Origin: Datnioides undecimradiatus
Taxonomy: Eukaryota; Chordata; Actinopteri; Lobotiformes; Datnioididae
Length of the DNA stretch: 64,000 nt
NCBI GenBank assembly: GCA_008933995.1
Contig: WARS01000014.1
Location: 7,983,192 to 8,047,191 of the forward strand
Reading direction: 5' to 3'
Shown: piece after piece, positions 47,527 to 60,274 of the stretch
How the letters are laid out: every line of letters starts with the position of its first letter
How positions within the stretch are numbered: the first letter of the stretch is position 1
Translations under genes and position numbers: made by a program
Notes under the pieces: generated by a model
Seen by the model: only the letters and a program-made list of their open reading frames with translations
Databases searched by the model: none
Told to the model about the DNA's origin: nothing

Positions 47527-47604
47527 TCAAGTGCAAGCAAAGCATTGTTTTCATCTGATGGCTACTTTGCTGATAGGTGGCCCACTGCAACAACACAATG
47601 ATGA
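47527..47604 (+). repeat. Dispersed repeat pair, copy 2 (partner 45690-45768)
   Basis: Carries GCATTGTTTTCATCTGATGG and TTTGCTGATAGGTGGCCCAC in the same order as the partner copy. Non-coding and unassigned. Confidence 0.6.
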
Positions 47605-47619
47605 GAGGCTGGCAGGGAG

Positions 47620-50040
47620 GAATACAAATGAAAGCTACAGCTCTTCCAGCTGAATATCAATGGTTTGACTGTTTATTTATATTCTTACTGCATGGCACAC
47701 TGGCATTATTTACCCATGGAAAAGGATTTTGGGAACCTGATTAAGATAATTTGATTCCTGCTGGGAAGACGTTTTTTGGCTGTGTTTACAAAGCTATAGT
47801 GCAGGGCATTTTGCAGATAAATGTAACATTCCAGCTGCGGGACTTCACACCATGCTAATTAGGTCCATCACCATCCGAGAAACCTCTCTGTATTTCAGTT
47901 TACAGAGCCTTTGGTGTGATTTTGTCTGGATGGTGCGCAGTTATGTGTATTTTACATCAAGCAGCAATGATTGCTTCACCTGAGCAGAAGGGGACGGAGC
48001 AACAGTTGCTGCGGAGTAGACTACAGCAGCAAGACTGTGTTGTTGTAAGCACATCAACAGTGTTTGTGTAGAGACTCTCACTGCCAGGAGGGGGAGAAAC
48101 CTGAATCCACTGTTAATCCTTTGCCTTGTGCCTTGATACACTTCACCAAAGTAGTGTTACCTGGAATTCTAATGAGTATCTTTACCCCTGACTGGTGCCT
48201 ATTCCTCAGTAGAACTTAGGAGATGAATGGTCTGGTCCCTATCCTGGAGTTTGGTTCACAGGGGTGTCCATGTGTTGAGGTCACATGAGCCTAAATACAA
48301 ACATAATACCTCCCCACCTCCTGAGCTAGTTATCAATGGCTCAGCCGACCAAGGCCTCCACTTTGCCTGCTGCCCGACTGGGTGGTGGGTTCACACAGCA
48401 GTGGTTCCGTCTTCCATCAGTACACCTCCGGTCATGCTTATCAAGGCAACACAGTTTTCAACAAAAACACCTCAACCCTAACACTCTATCAACAACCACT
48501 TCTTCACCCATTTAGAAATTGTTGATGATTTTGGTTCCAGCTTTTGTCAGGAATAAAAGTGGATACTTAACCCCGGTGATCAGTCTGTGTTCATAGAACC
48601 ACAGATACACTTATAATTCTCAATAACCTTGGCTTCCAGCTTTTGCCCAACAAAATAACTTGATGAGTGGTTGGCGCCAAGAGTTAGTCACGAGATTAAG
48701 TCCAAATATTTTCTTTTTTTCATTTCAAAGAGTGACAATGAAGCATGAATACAGTCTGCATTGAGAAGGAAGTCAGACACCCATACACCCCTAGGTTTCA
48801 TATAAAAATATCAAACTGTGTGCTTTATTGTGGGCGGGGAGCTATTGAGGTTTTACAGCCTCGTCACGACACTGTCATTGCACAAATCACCCCTACTGGT
48901 TAGACAGGGCATCTTTGGTATCTATAGTAGGAGATGGTAACTGATGGATGCATGAGGGCTGTGTGCTACGCAGTTTTACGCACATTGCTGACAATTATTT
49001 ATATCCTCAGAATAGCTTGAAGCAAAAATGACACAAGCTTACCAAAGAAAACGCAGTGTAGCAGAATATATCTTGCTGGACATCCAGTTTGTCCACATTT
49101 ACTGCATTTACTATAATGAAGCTCCTTTTGTGAAAACAGTTCAAGTTCCCTCGAGATGCTCGGCAACCAGATAACATGTGCTTACATTGACGTCACATCG
49201 GCAACCCCCGGAGGAATGATGCCAAGCAGAGAGGGTAGAAACTCAGCCATGGGCATCGCACTTCTTTTCCTCTCATACACTGGATTTCTATCTAAACTCC
49301 ATATTTTTCTAAATCGCCATCGAGCCACAGCTGAAGAGCGAAGCTCAAGCAGACGGTCATGATTATAGAAATGTACGCTTAGCAATGACACCGGCTACGA
49401 CGGTGGTAAAGCTCTTCCACACTAGCGCTGAATATACTGCTGCTGTGTAATGGCACCACATTTGCTGTTCATGTAACACCTTCTGTTGACACATGGATAT
49501 ATTTGCACATCTTGTGTATCTTCCTGTTGCTGCATATGGCTTCAGATAATTTTTGTTTAGCACTTATTAAAAATTTGTTTTTTAATCATATTGGACACTT
49601 TCTACAGGGGTTTTATTATGGTGTCAAGACAACATTTGCTTTGGCTGCTGTAATGCACAGTTTTACCCTGTAACTGCAATCTATACTTTCATATGCATAT
49701 GTATAAAACATGTCATGTGATGTTTGAATGGGATCATTCAAGTTCCATCTGATGCAAGCAACACTGGTGTTTTAGCTGTATTCCCTAAGTACCCTGAAGG
49801 ACCAGGTGGGTCCACGTTGAGTGAAAACCACAGTGGGTGTGGGATTCTTTACTTCCTGTGACTCTCATCAGTGTGCGTCAGGCTGCAAAGCGTTAACTGA
49901 TAGCCAGCATTAGATGCTAACTTCAGCAGCACGGCCGGGCAAATCCCTGCTGGACATCCCGGTGAGTCAGGCTCCGAGCCTACTGCGAGTGTTTGCTTCA
50001 GTTCTCCCTGGGAGTAGCCCAACAGCAGCATGACGCACAG
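47620..50040. other. No gene seen; ordinary sequence
   Basis: Contains a CTAATTAG homeodomain core at about 47856 and a CATATGCATATG palindrome at 49690-49701. No supported gene. Confidence 0.5.
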
Positions 50041-50047
50041 CGTGCTG

Positions 50048-50048
<1 letters not shown>

Positions 50049-50111
<63 letters not shown>
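50049..50111. repeat. (CA)n microsatellite, 63 bp
   Basis: About 31 pure CA units, the longest dinucleotide tract in the window. Confidence 0.98.
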
Positions 50112-50114
<3 letters not shown>

Positions 50115-52700
50115 TAGTGCCAGCCTGCAGGGATTTGTGTGCATTTATTTGTCCCTCTGTGTGTCCTCTACATGTGACGTCTCACCCTGACAAACACCCT
50201 CATGTGAAACGTGGCTTTTGCAAACATGCTGTGGGAGTGGGAGTGGGGGGGCAACGCACATAGTACACGTAAAAAAAACAAAAAAACAAAACAGGGCAAA
50301 CCAGGAAGATTACCACTCATTTCCAGTGTATGACAGCAGGCTGAGTCCAGAATAAGAGCCTAAAGTAATTTCAGTATGTGTTTGACCAATTAAGTTGCTT
50401 CAGTGAATTGTGCCTGTTGTTAAACGTGAAATACAACATATCTGCTAATGAAAAATCTATACATACAATTTCCATGATACTCATTATGCATGGTATTATA
50501 GAGAGAACAACTGACTAATATACTATATCTACTGTTTTTTAAATAATAGGCTCAAATGCAATGCAGCCAAAGGTTGTGTTGCATGATAAAGGGGCCCAGC
50601 TCTCCCTTCAAAGCTGCTTTAATCAAACTGAATATCAATATCACTACTTGTAATATGAAATAACCAGTCTGCAGGAATGAAACCACAGAGACTCATCACC
50701 TGACTCTGCAGCTCTCCTCAGCTTTACGGAGCTCTTTAGCGTCTTTCGGCTCGTTGTTTTGATTTTACAGCCCGCAGCTTTGCGGCGCAGACCCTATTTC
50801 AAGCCGCAGGAAGCTGGAATTGTCTGATACATGCACTGCGCACAGCCTGACCATCAACAAACAGCAGCCGAACTCTATTACCCTACCACGTTAGCCGTTA
50901 AGCATGTAGCCGCTGATGAGCAAGATATACTGTATTTCTTGAGAGTAGGTGGATTATATTGCTACGTATCAGGTGCAGATTTGCTTCCGTAACCTAATAA
51001 TACATGAGGGGACTCAAAACTCATTAATATTAAATTGCAAATGAAGAACCAGTGTTTCTCTCTTCTTCACACCTTCATGTGCTGCTCTGAGTGTCGCCTC
51101 CGTCATCTTATATAAGTCATATGACAGCGACAGGGCACCCACTGCCGCACTGTCCTACAGTGTGTGGCATTTTTAAGTGAAACCAAAAATAAATGCCTTC
51201 AATAATTAGTTTTCAGGAATTTGCATAATGTTGCCCTTGTTCGAGGCATGTTATTTAACATGTAAATTTATGTAAATTACCTTGGAGCCAAATATCGGAG
51301 GAACACTGGAGGTTCACAGTGGATTTACCATCACTGGCACATCCCGGCACAACATGCCAAAATGAACTAGAGAAATTAATTTGGTCCTCTGGGCTGTTGC
51401 TGTAAACACAGACCCGTCCTCACTCAAGCCAATAGAAAGTGAGTGTTAAATAAAGGTTTCATGGTGCTTTGAAACGCAATAGTTGGCAAACGTGGTTATC
51501 ACTAACATTACTCTTTCTACGCTTTCACTGAAATGTTCACTGTTCTAAATGGGAGCGAGTGCTTCCTGACGTTTGGTTCCAACCTTTTTTTTTTTTTTTT
51601 CCCAGCGCCTCCAGGCTCCAAAACCTCCTCTTTACCTTTCCTCCTCCCCGAATCCAAACCTTCTTTTCACGCTCGCAGTGTCGAAATCAACTCCGGATCA
51701 CAGCTATCTCCTGAATTCACCTGCTCTGTGTCGAGGTGGCGGGCCTAAAAAATCTGGATGTGACTAAAGTCCTGGCAGGATCAGCCTCACTGAAATATTT
51801 GGTAATGTCACTTTCGCTTGTATAATTATATTATTTGTGTCCTCTTTGAGTAAAACGACGCTTGATTTGGGGTGGACAAAGCAAACTGATGCAAATTGCA
51901 GCTCACTCCGAGGTTCCTTCTGCTCAGAGTTGCCTCTATTGTTGTTTTTAATACAAAAAACATGATTGCCACGGCATTATACACAATCCAGGTAATCAAA
52001 ACGGTCAATAAAGAGGTCATGAGCCATAAATCTGACGAGATGAGCAACAATTTAGCATCTAAGGATTCATTATCCAAACACACGTAATCATCAGCATCTA
52101 CGCCACCGCGGTGGCATTTTAAAGCCGACTGATCTCAACAAACCGGCTGCTCCTCTGACTGCTGCGCATCTTCTGAGCAGTGGTTTCTGGCGCGCTGTGG
52201 TGTGCTGTTTCATGGTGTGAAGGCAGCGGTAGGAGCAGAGGTGCCTGCAGGTTGAGCTTAGTGGTAAAATAAGAACGTCCGTGCTCTCTCGTGATGCTGC
52301 ATCACTAGACGTTTGACTGGCGGATGCATAATATTGCCAATGTGATGGAACTGTTCATAAGATCATAAACAACATTCAGTCTGCCATAACTCACTTCTAT
52401 ATGTAACCCGTATGATGCCACCATCTATCTTTAAGACTGTGACATTTTCTGTAATTGTCTTTAATTAATTACGTTAGCTGTGATATAAATCTCTGAATGC
52501 TCACGACTGGTTTTTATCTACGTGCATCCATCTCTGGAGGCTGCAGTGACCCGGTCCTTCCACTGGGATCGTCAGACTTTCATCTCACCGACCTCTCTCT
52601 CTCTTCCTCCCTCACCTGCTGTCTTTTGTCCTTTTAAACGCCGCCGCGGACACTGACCTGTGCCTCCCGTACCATGATTCCCCCAAAGTCTAATTGTGAT
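50115..52700. other. No gene seen; possible conserved patch
   Basis: A-rich run at 50271-50293, T16 at 51585-51600. 51205-51285 holds ATAATTAG and ATTTGCAT (octamer complement) close together. No supported gene. Confidence 0.5.
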
Positions 52701-52709
52701 CACACAGGG

Positions 52710-52894
52710 GTCCTCCAGGCCTCTAGGGGGAGCCCTAAGTAGAACAACAACACCAGATGAGTCAGTGCATTTGTTCTTGAAGCAAAAAGGTACATTCTTT
52801 TTTTTTTTTTTTTTTTTTTTAACTCAAAAGCCAGTTCGTCTGACCTCAGGTCAGGTCCGTCCTTCTTAGAGCTCCCCCTAGAGGCCTGGAGAAC
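52710..52894. repeat. Foldback element with inverted CTCF-like motifs
   Basis: The 30-nt segment 52710-52739 is repeated in inverted orientation at 52865-52894, with 28 of 30 bases matching and 125 nt between. Each arm carries CCTCTAGGGGGAGC (52720-52733 +, 52871-52884 -), close to the CTCF core CCASYAGRKGGCRS, so the two motifs face each other. The spacer holds a T23 run and the 13-bp palindrome TGACCTCAGGTCA (52841-52853), built of nuclear-receptor half-sites. No flanking target duplication is seen, so a foldback transposon or a local inverted duplication are both possible. Confidence 0.7.
52798..52820. repeat. T23 homopolymer
   Basis: Uninterrupted T run in the loop of the foldback. It could be the poly(A) tail of a minus-strand retroposon, but no body is recognisable. 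Confidence 0.95.
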
Positions 52895-53147
52895 TTGTTG
52901 CGTTGACTTAGTACGCAGCATTTTTCTGTCGCAGCTGCTTCCCATGTTTGTGTGTTTTTGACCTTCTGTCATCATTTCTTTATTTGCAGCGTGTTTGCTG
53001 TCAGCGCACATGCTATCTTTCATTTACGGCATTGCTTTTTTGTTTTTGTTTTTTACATGTAGCACCGTCTCTGGCTCTCTTTACGAAGGGTATTGGTAAA
53101 ATACATCACTGTCCTCCTCATTACTGAGAAAGTTATTTCATCAACAT

Positions 53148-53150
<3 letters not shown>

Positions 53151-53189
<39 letters not shown>
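53151..53189. repeat. (TG)n microsatellite, 39 bp
   Basis: About 19 pure TG units. Confidence 0.98.
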
Positions 53190-53190
<1 letters not shown>

Positions 53191-53199
53191 GCTTTGTGA

Positions 53200-55560
53200 A
53201 TAAGCAGAGCGTGTCATGCTTTTAGAGCTCGAGTAATTGTTAATGCACCGCATCTTTTTTTATTCGCACAAACAAATTTTGAAGCGAGGTGTTTGTAATG
53301 TCTTGAGATATTCCCTGTGTGGGTGCGCGTCTGCGGCGTGTTTGTGGTGCTTATTGTCGGCAGTGTGCACGCGTAGATATTAATAAATGTGACTTTATTA
53401 TGCTCCTGACAGGCCTTGATTACATGTTTTGGTCCCTTTTGTTGTCGGTGACGGTGGATGTTCTCGTTTCCACTGCCGAGGATGATGGGAAAATAAAAAG
53501 GTCTGTAAACCCTTCCTCTGTTATCTCTCCTTGCCTCCCACCTTCCTCCCTTCAGCCACCTTCCAGCATCCTGCGTCCTACCACCTCCCCCCCACTCTGT
53601 AGTGAGCCATGTGGCCGCTCTGTCATTTATGGCCCGCATGATATAGAGATCCATTTAACACTTTCCCACCTCTCGTCTTTGTTCTTTGCCTCTGACTTTA
53701 GCAGCAGTCAGCATTTGTTGCAGATGCGCGGTCGCTCAAATTAAACCGAGGCTCTTGTAAAAATGAACTGAACTCCACCCTAAGTTGGAGGTGAACTCGA
53801 CTCTCTGAGATGAAGTCATAAAACGCAGTGAACGCCCATCACCGGATATAAACCTACCATCGTTCAAAGTGACTGACGGCGAGGAGGAACCGCTGAGTAT
53901 CTGCGGATGCGTCGCTTGTCAAGCATTCCCCTGAAGCTTCAGATATAATAACAACTGATAACATTTAAAAGGATTAAAAGCTTACATGTCAACAGATCCA
54001 TCCCCCTGACAACTGAGCAAACCCCTTCTGCTGATGTACTGTGTGATAGAGTTGAAAGTTCTGGAAAAAAAAACACTAGTAAGGGCCTTGAGTTGGGATA
54101 ATTGAAGGGAATTTTGCAAAAGAAACACTTCTCACACCACTCTCTCTGCTAGTACACCTGTTTCGGTGTCACTGTCACAGTTACACCATTCCACTCTGGT
54201 CACTTCAGTGAGTAAATCCTGAATGACTGCTTCAGATTTGCATGGCCATCTTGGACCTTGATGTACACCGCCAGGAAAACATACGGCGCTCTACACCTCA
54301 GCATAGCCAGACGAAGGCTCTCAGCGGTCTCATATCCCCTCCCATCTGGGCTGCACCCAAGAAGTGGCGCTTCGGGGTGAATGAGGAGCCCAACAGGCAG
54401 GACACTGCCAGACGTGTCAGCTCAGCATAGCTCGCCAGGACTTCGGACCAGCAGACCGCATGACATTGCAGCTGCTTGCTTTTTGCGTGCGTCTCATCAT
54501 CTGAGCTGTAAACTCCGGCGCTGGACTTGTGTGGCTAACAATTTACACAGCGGCCACAGAAACACATACATATAGCATCCAACTGATACTTTGAACGTTG
54601 CAGCACAAAACGGAGAATAAGACCAGTCTGCTTAAAACTGCATTAGCCCGTGCTGCTATCAGATGAGCTGAGACGAGGCTATAACTAGCTAGCATACAAG
54701 TACTGAGGGCCATATTTTTCATGGTAGGTGTGTATGGTAGTTGTGTCCCGTCTCTCAATGAGGACTGCTGAAATAAAGATATAAAAAAATCATAATTAAT
54801 AGAATACACGTCCTCTTCCTGTTTGTGCACCAGCAGTCGGTTGCAACATGTCATGTTGGCTCCGGTTTAGCCAAATTCCCATGGTCTTCCTTCCCATTTC
54901 CACCCCATGTAGCGCACGCTGAAACTTTACAACACACCGTATAATGAGCGTTGATTTCAAAGTAAAACTTTAATCAAAGTAAAATCTGTGTTTTCTTTAA
55001 AAAATGAGAATGGAAAACGGGATTAAAGCAAATTTTCCTTGTTCTCTGTTTGAGCTACTTAAAGTAAACTTGATTGGTTCTTTAATAAAGGATTAAATGA
55101 GGAATCACCTCTCAGTCTCACCCCCATTCCATTCTGTAGTCTCCTCGCCATCTATTCAACTGTCTCTCTCCCCCTCACAGTCCTCCCTCTGTATTTAAAT
55201 ATAATGGCAGCGGCCGTGTGACCGTCTCTGGCCCATTGAACTGCTGATATGAGCCATGAGTGAGTCATTACAGAGGGCGAGGGATGGGAAAATATGTAAA
55301 GGAAGGCAGAAAGGAAGATGATAGTCCCTGGACAAGCAGGGGGAAAGTAAGACGGGTTTATGAACAGATAGAGCGATAAAGGCCGAGAAGAGAGGAGGGG
55401 AAGGACGGAGGGAAGAAGTGTAATCGATTAAAAGACAGTGGAGATGGATGGTCACCTCCAATGGCGGAGGATCATAGGAGGGGGCTGACAGGTGTAATTG
55501 AGGGTTTTTTGCAGTAACAAACGCTGATTAACACACAAGAGGAACATAGAGAGATACAAA
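53200..55560. other. No gene seen; overlapping chance frames and a purine-rich run
   Basis: Frames of 146 (minus, 53214-53654) and 141 (plus, 53319-53744) codons overlap over the same moderately GC-rich patch and resemble no protein family. 55261-55420 is strongly purine-biased. No supported gene. Confidence 0.5.
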
Positions 55561-55563
55561 GCA

Positions 55564-55599
55564 TGGTGGTGGTGGTGGTGGGCAGGGGGAGGGTGGGGG
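55564..55599 (+). other. (TGG)n repeat leading into a G-quadruplex motif
   Basis: TGG units at 55564-55581 run into GGG-CA-GGGGG-A-GGG-T-GGGGG at 55580-55599, four G runs with loops of two, one and one base. Short loops favour a stable parallel quadruplex. A looser G-rich cluster follows at 55753-55797, where one 12-base gap breaks the rule. Confidence 0.8.
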
Positions 55600-55609
55600 T
55601 ACAGGACAT

Positions 55610-57495
55610 TTGTTTACATGCTTTGGTAATATTGTTCATGTATCATTCATGGTTCTCTTTTGATAAGCTGTTTGCTGATGGTCTTTGGAGTCCCACTAAG
55701 CACACTTAAGCGAAGCACCACGCTGGTTTTAATGGGCCCGCAGAGAGAACGAGGGAGGTGGGTAGACATGTCGTGGGGGCATGTTGGGGGGTGGGGGCGT
55801 TTGGAGAGTGTAAGACAGGAAAAAAAAAAGTGCATTTAAGTAAACAGGCCTGTAAAACCCCATATCATAAGCAATGAATATGACCGCATAGCAGAGTATG
55901 CAGGACAAAGTTATTATGTGTTTTAGAGGAAATGTCAGGAGCATTGAAAAGATACTCTCCAGACACACACAAGCAGCAATTCACAATTTCACATGTGCAT
56001 CACTGTGTAGCGGGTGAGCAGAGGTCTAAATGTGAAGCAAGTATAAAGTGCACTACAATCCAAAGAGAGGAACTTCTGAAGAACAACATGTCAGTGTTGT
56101 TTGGAGTTGCACTGTTGAGCAATGTTAGCATCTGCCATATTTGGTGAAAAGTGGGCGGGTCAGAACGAACATGTAGAGCCTTAGTGATTCAGAGTTGGAC
56201 GATGGACTCAAGGTTCAGGTGCTCTCCACCTCAACTTCAAGGTTTTGAGTACACGTCTATAGCATGCTGTTGCTAGCAAGATAACTTACCTATCTTAGCT
56301 CTGTGTTGCTAAAGGTTAATTGACACAGTATTATTGGTTGCTGGGCTCAAAACACTGGCAACTTTAAATGATTTTTCAAAGTTGCGTTTGCAGCCTTTTA
56401 ATATGTCTCCAGAAATCAATTAATGCAGTTTTACAATTTGCAGACAAGTGATAACCGCAGGCTGATGACAGATGAGCTTATATCCCGTCCATTGTGACAG
56501 AGCACAGTATGAAAGTGAAACTGCTCACTTCATAAAGGCTCTCATCCTGCTTCTGCGCATCCCTAATGGTGTGTGCTATACCATAATTAGACTGTAACAT
56601 AGAGGCTGTTAATGAATCACTTAAACACTTACATATGGTTGTTTGTAGCCTACTTGAATTCAGATCTCTAAGTTATTTAGGGCTCAGTTCAGATGAGGTA
56701 AAGTAAAGTCGGTGCACATGCGTATCCTTTTTAATTGCACGCATTTATGTGCAAAGTTCCATTTCTTTGAACGCTCGAACCTTTCTAACCTCCGTGGGGA
56801 GGTGCTGCTGAACCTGAAAAACCTTCATTTGACGTAAGTGCAGAATTGACTATAGCCTGAAAGCACCAACTTCAAATGGGAAATAGATATAATTTGTTAC
56901 AATTACTATGTTGTAGTAAAACACACTGAGACTAAATAGCTGCTTCATTGTCTTGTCTTCATTATCACCTGCCCCTCTCTCCTCCTCTCCTGTCTATCTG
57001 ATGTCAGTTTTCACATGTTTTGAAACCCACAATAACCTGCTGAAAAGGTTCTCATCCGCTCCGATTTCCAATAGCCATTAACAGCCCTGCGCTCAGCCCC
57101 GTGCAAACCAAGTGACCAGACATTTGCCTATTGTGTGTGCAATTATAAAAGCAATTGCAGTGGAACATGAATTCTATGGAGAGAGCCACCTGGCAGAATA
57201 ATTTGTATTGATGACATAAATGCTGTTATGCACTAAAGGCACAGAAAGCAATGTTAAATGAGCATTTATCGCACGTGACACACAACAATCTGCACCAACA
57301 CCCCACTATGTTCCTTTGTGTATATGTCAATCTGATTCAGCAACCACTGCAAAGTTATCATTATGTCTATTTGAGTTATTCGGTCTAAGTGTCGAAAACA
57401 TGTCAAAGGGCTCTATTTGTCTCTGAGACCTCTGATTCCACTCAAATAAGGACATGTGGAAACGCGGTGAGTGTAGGAGGAAAGAATAAAATAAT
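55610..57495. other. No gene seen; ordinary sequence
   Basis: Contains A9 at 55821-55829 and nothing assignable. Confidence 0.5.
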
Positions 57496-57502
57496 AAAAT
57501 AT

Positions 57503-57562
57503 GCTGTTAATATATAATATATGGGTAATACTATTATTACCCATATATTATATATAAACAGC
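57503..57562. repeat. 60-bp near-perfect palindrome
   Basis: Two 28-nt arms (57503-57530 and 57535-57562) are inverted copies with one mismatch and a CTAT loop. The arms start GCTGTT and end GGGTAATA at the loop. AT-rich and able to extrude as a cruciform. It lies about 230 bp beyond the C-terminal end of the minus-strand LINE remnant, but nothing ties the two together. Confidence 0.95.
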
Positions 57563-57784
57563 CCACGAACTGTCACATTTAATTTACTTTTGGACCATTC
57601 AATTGAGGTAAACATCTGCTGGAGTGTGAGTCTGTATTTAATTAAGTCAAATTATTCAAGGCAAATCAAAAACAGTATCATAACTAACTAATACAATAAA
57701 CAAGATAAGATGCAGGTAAATTAATGAATAAAACTAAAAAATAACATGCAAATATCTTTTTAGTATCAGTGCAATGTTGCTATG

Positions 57785-58150
57785 ACTGTGTCATCTGAGT
57801 GACGGCTGTTGGAATAAAGTTATTTTCATACTGTTATGATCCACGACTTGGGACTATAAACCTCCGTCCAGAAGGAAGAAGCTGAAACGCACTGTGCCAA
57901 GGGTGGGAGTGGAGCTGGTTATCTGCTGTAACTGCCTGGTGCACAGAGACGCCGGCTTAAGCTGTGACTCACTAATCGGCCTGCTGGACCATTAAACAAT
58001 TGGATTCAGAGAGTTTCTGTTCTTTGCAAGACCGTGACGCCAAAGAAGATAAAAATCGATTCAGTGAAAGCACGATAGAATAAGGTCATTGTGGTTTTGT
58101 CAGTGCGGAAACTGGACAGTCTCCTCAGTCAGAACAAAGTATGGTGATTC
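57785..58150 (-). pseudogene. LINE reverse-transcriptase ORF C-terminal tail, decayed
   Basis: Read on the minus strand, the segments in order are LRRLSSFRTDKTTM, LFYRAFTESIFIFFGV, then after a frame change HSAFQLLPSGRRF and NNFIPTAVTQMTQS before a stop. 'FYRxFxESI', 'FQLLPSGRRF' and 'NxFIPTA' are hallmarks of the region after the reverse-transcriptase domain in L2/CR1/Rex-like fish LINEs. Several in-frame stops and at least one frameshift make it dead. Catalytic domains are absent, consistent with 5' truncation. It differs in wording from the plus-strand remnant at 5664-6020, so it comes from another subfamily. Confidence 0.8.
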
Positions 58151-58199
58151 TGTTTTTTTTTGCACTCGCCTTCACAATTCGCTCCCAGGTTCGGCTTTG

Positions 58200-60265
58200 A
58201 GTCAGAAAAAATGGTTTGAGATGTGAATTTGGAGCTGGCATGAATCATAATAAAGAATTGTTTTGCGCTCACATAGTGTTTTAGTATCTTTCGGCTGGTG
58301 TAGGAGTTCAAAATGGAGCTAAAAAGAGCCTTGCGGGCAGAAACAACTGTAAATAAATGCTAATATTTACAGTCGGGTGGTGTAATTAGCCAAATGTTGT
58401 GCTAACACACCAACTTTATGAGGTTACAATATGAACTCGCCGTGTTTGCAGACTCCTCTTTTGTCCCTGCAGCCAAAAAAAAATCTATCAATACTTTCCT
58501 AATGGAACCAAGTCATCATCTGTGTCATTAGTTACACTCACGCCTTGTGACTAGATGAAATGAATTCATTTTAAGAGAGCTACAAATAAGTATGGTAGAA
58601 AGCCAGGTTGCCATTAAAGAATCAGTGGGGCAGCTTGAGAGAGGGACATAGACTGGAGCCTATGTTCTTGGTTGGTTTCTTAGTTCCTCCATGTTAGCAA
58701 ATACATATTGTACTAAAGCACAATGTATAACATACTAATGTGGGCGACAGAAGCAAAAGGCTAATTGTTTTTCCTTTCTGTCCATGCCGTTCTGGAGGAA
58801 TTTAGCGTGAAGGCTTGTAAGCCAAAGAGCCAAAGCTGGAAGTTTTCTTTTGTAGCTCGTATGAAATTAGCTTCAGGGTGGTTTTTCACTTTCAGGCTCT
58901 AGTCTGGGGCGCTCTGAAATCAAACAGCTGTATAGAAAGGTAAATTGCGGGCAGGCCAGGTGCTTGTTTTTTTCCAAATGCCACACTCCTTTGGTCATAT
59001 TATTTCATATCCTTTCACTTTCTGTATGTGAGAATATTACCATTCCAGCAGTGACCCACACTCACACACATATCAAACCTCTGCACAGTCTCTCACACAA
59101 AACCTTGTTGCTGTGTTGGCCTTTTTGCGCTATAAAGATATTGCTTATTACACCCAGAACCCATTGGGGCAGAGGAAAGGTTGAATTAAGGATTTGATGA
59201 GATAGGTTGTGACATGCTAGCATTTAGCAGAGTACCACCAGTCCCTGCGTTAGCCCTGGCTGCCTCTGCCCAGCCACTGGGAAAGGTCAATGCTAATGCT
59301 GGATGGTTAGCTCATATGCCTCACTCCATCTGTGTTTCACTTGCTTTCTCCTTTCTTCTCAATGTGAAGTCCCTCGCCGCAAAGATATTTCTTATATGAA
59401 CTGTGTGTAATAAGAGATTTGTTTCCCATTCTAGAGAAAAAGAGAGGTCAGAAAAGCCCCGTTTTGACTCCGTATCTTGCTCAAGGACACTTCAGCAGAG
59501 CAGTAGCGTGGTGACACAGAAGTCTGAGCTCCACTCATCCATTTGAAGAGCCCCCTCAAAACCACTGCAGCCCCAGTGTGATCAGGCAGATTCATTATTT
59601 TACCAGATTCCCTGTTTTTCCCTCCGCGCTAAGGTTGCTGCTGGTGATTAGGCTTCAGCGCTGCCCGGCTGACAACTCATTGCAGCCCAGCCGCCTTGTT
59701 AGTGCATCCAGAAAGGTCACAATTAATACACTGCAGTTAGCTCATCCATCGCAGGCTGTAGATCTGATACTGGAAAGTGTTGGTTTTTAAGACACTAATG
59801 AAAAGTCTTTATGGAAAAGTAGGTTTTTACCAATTGTTCTTTAAAGCCCATTGTGGCTCCCAAGGTAACTGTGCAGGCTAACAAACTGCATGATTTCACT
59901 TGAGTCAGTGTGGACCAGGGCTGATCACAACTGATCTTACCCGACTTCTGCTGCTTCCTCCTCATCTCTGCTTGAGGCACATTTGAACACCTTGAGTCTA
60001 CATTAGCAACTACTAGCATAACACGCTCAGCTTGCTGAATGAACCATCTGTGTTGCATTGTGGGTACATTAGGAACCAGATTTTGATATAAAAGAGGAAT
60101 GCATACACAAGAAAGGCTCTGTTGCATGAATTATAATAATTTTTCAAACAGTAGTCCATCGTGGGTCTGAGAGTGTTGCAATGCTAAGTCAGTGTTTTAT
60201 TCTTTTAGGGGTCAAATTTCAAACAGGTTAAGGTTCGAAAACTAGAACAGTATTGTATTCTTTTT
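58200..60265. other. No gene seen; ordinary sequence
   Basis: 59215-59310 has CATGCTAGCATTTAGC and AATGCTAATGCTGG, possibly a degraded piece of the GCTAAC family. No supported gene. Confidence 0.45.
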
Positions 60266-60274
60266 AGATTATAT

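Noticed and set aside
49849-50263. Frames rich in HTHTHT or CVCVCV over the (CA)n at 50049-50111, and similar frames at 2211-2562, 14704-14985, 23509-24266, 37038-37360 and 53053-53253
   Set aside because: They are translations of dinucleotide microsatellites, which lack stop codons in those frames.
53214-53744. Overlapping 146- and 141-codon frames on opposite strands
   Set aside because: Both lie over the same GC-richer patch, where stops are rarer, and neither resembles a protein.
55753-55797. Second G-rich cluster as a quadruplex
   Set aside because: A 12-base gap separates the runs, so it fails the usual loop limit.
59215-59310. Sixth copy of the GCTAAC-type repeat
   Set aside because: Only the opening words match; the characteristic central module is absent.
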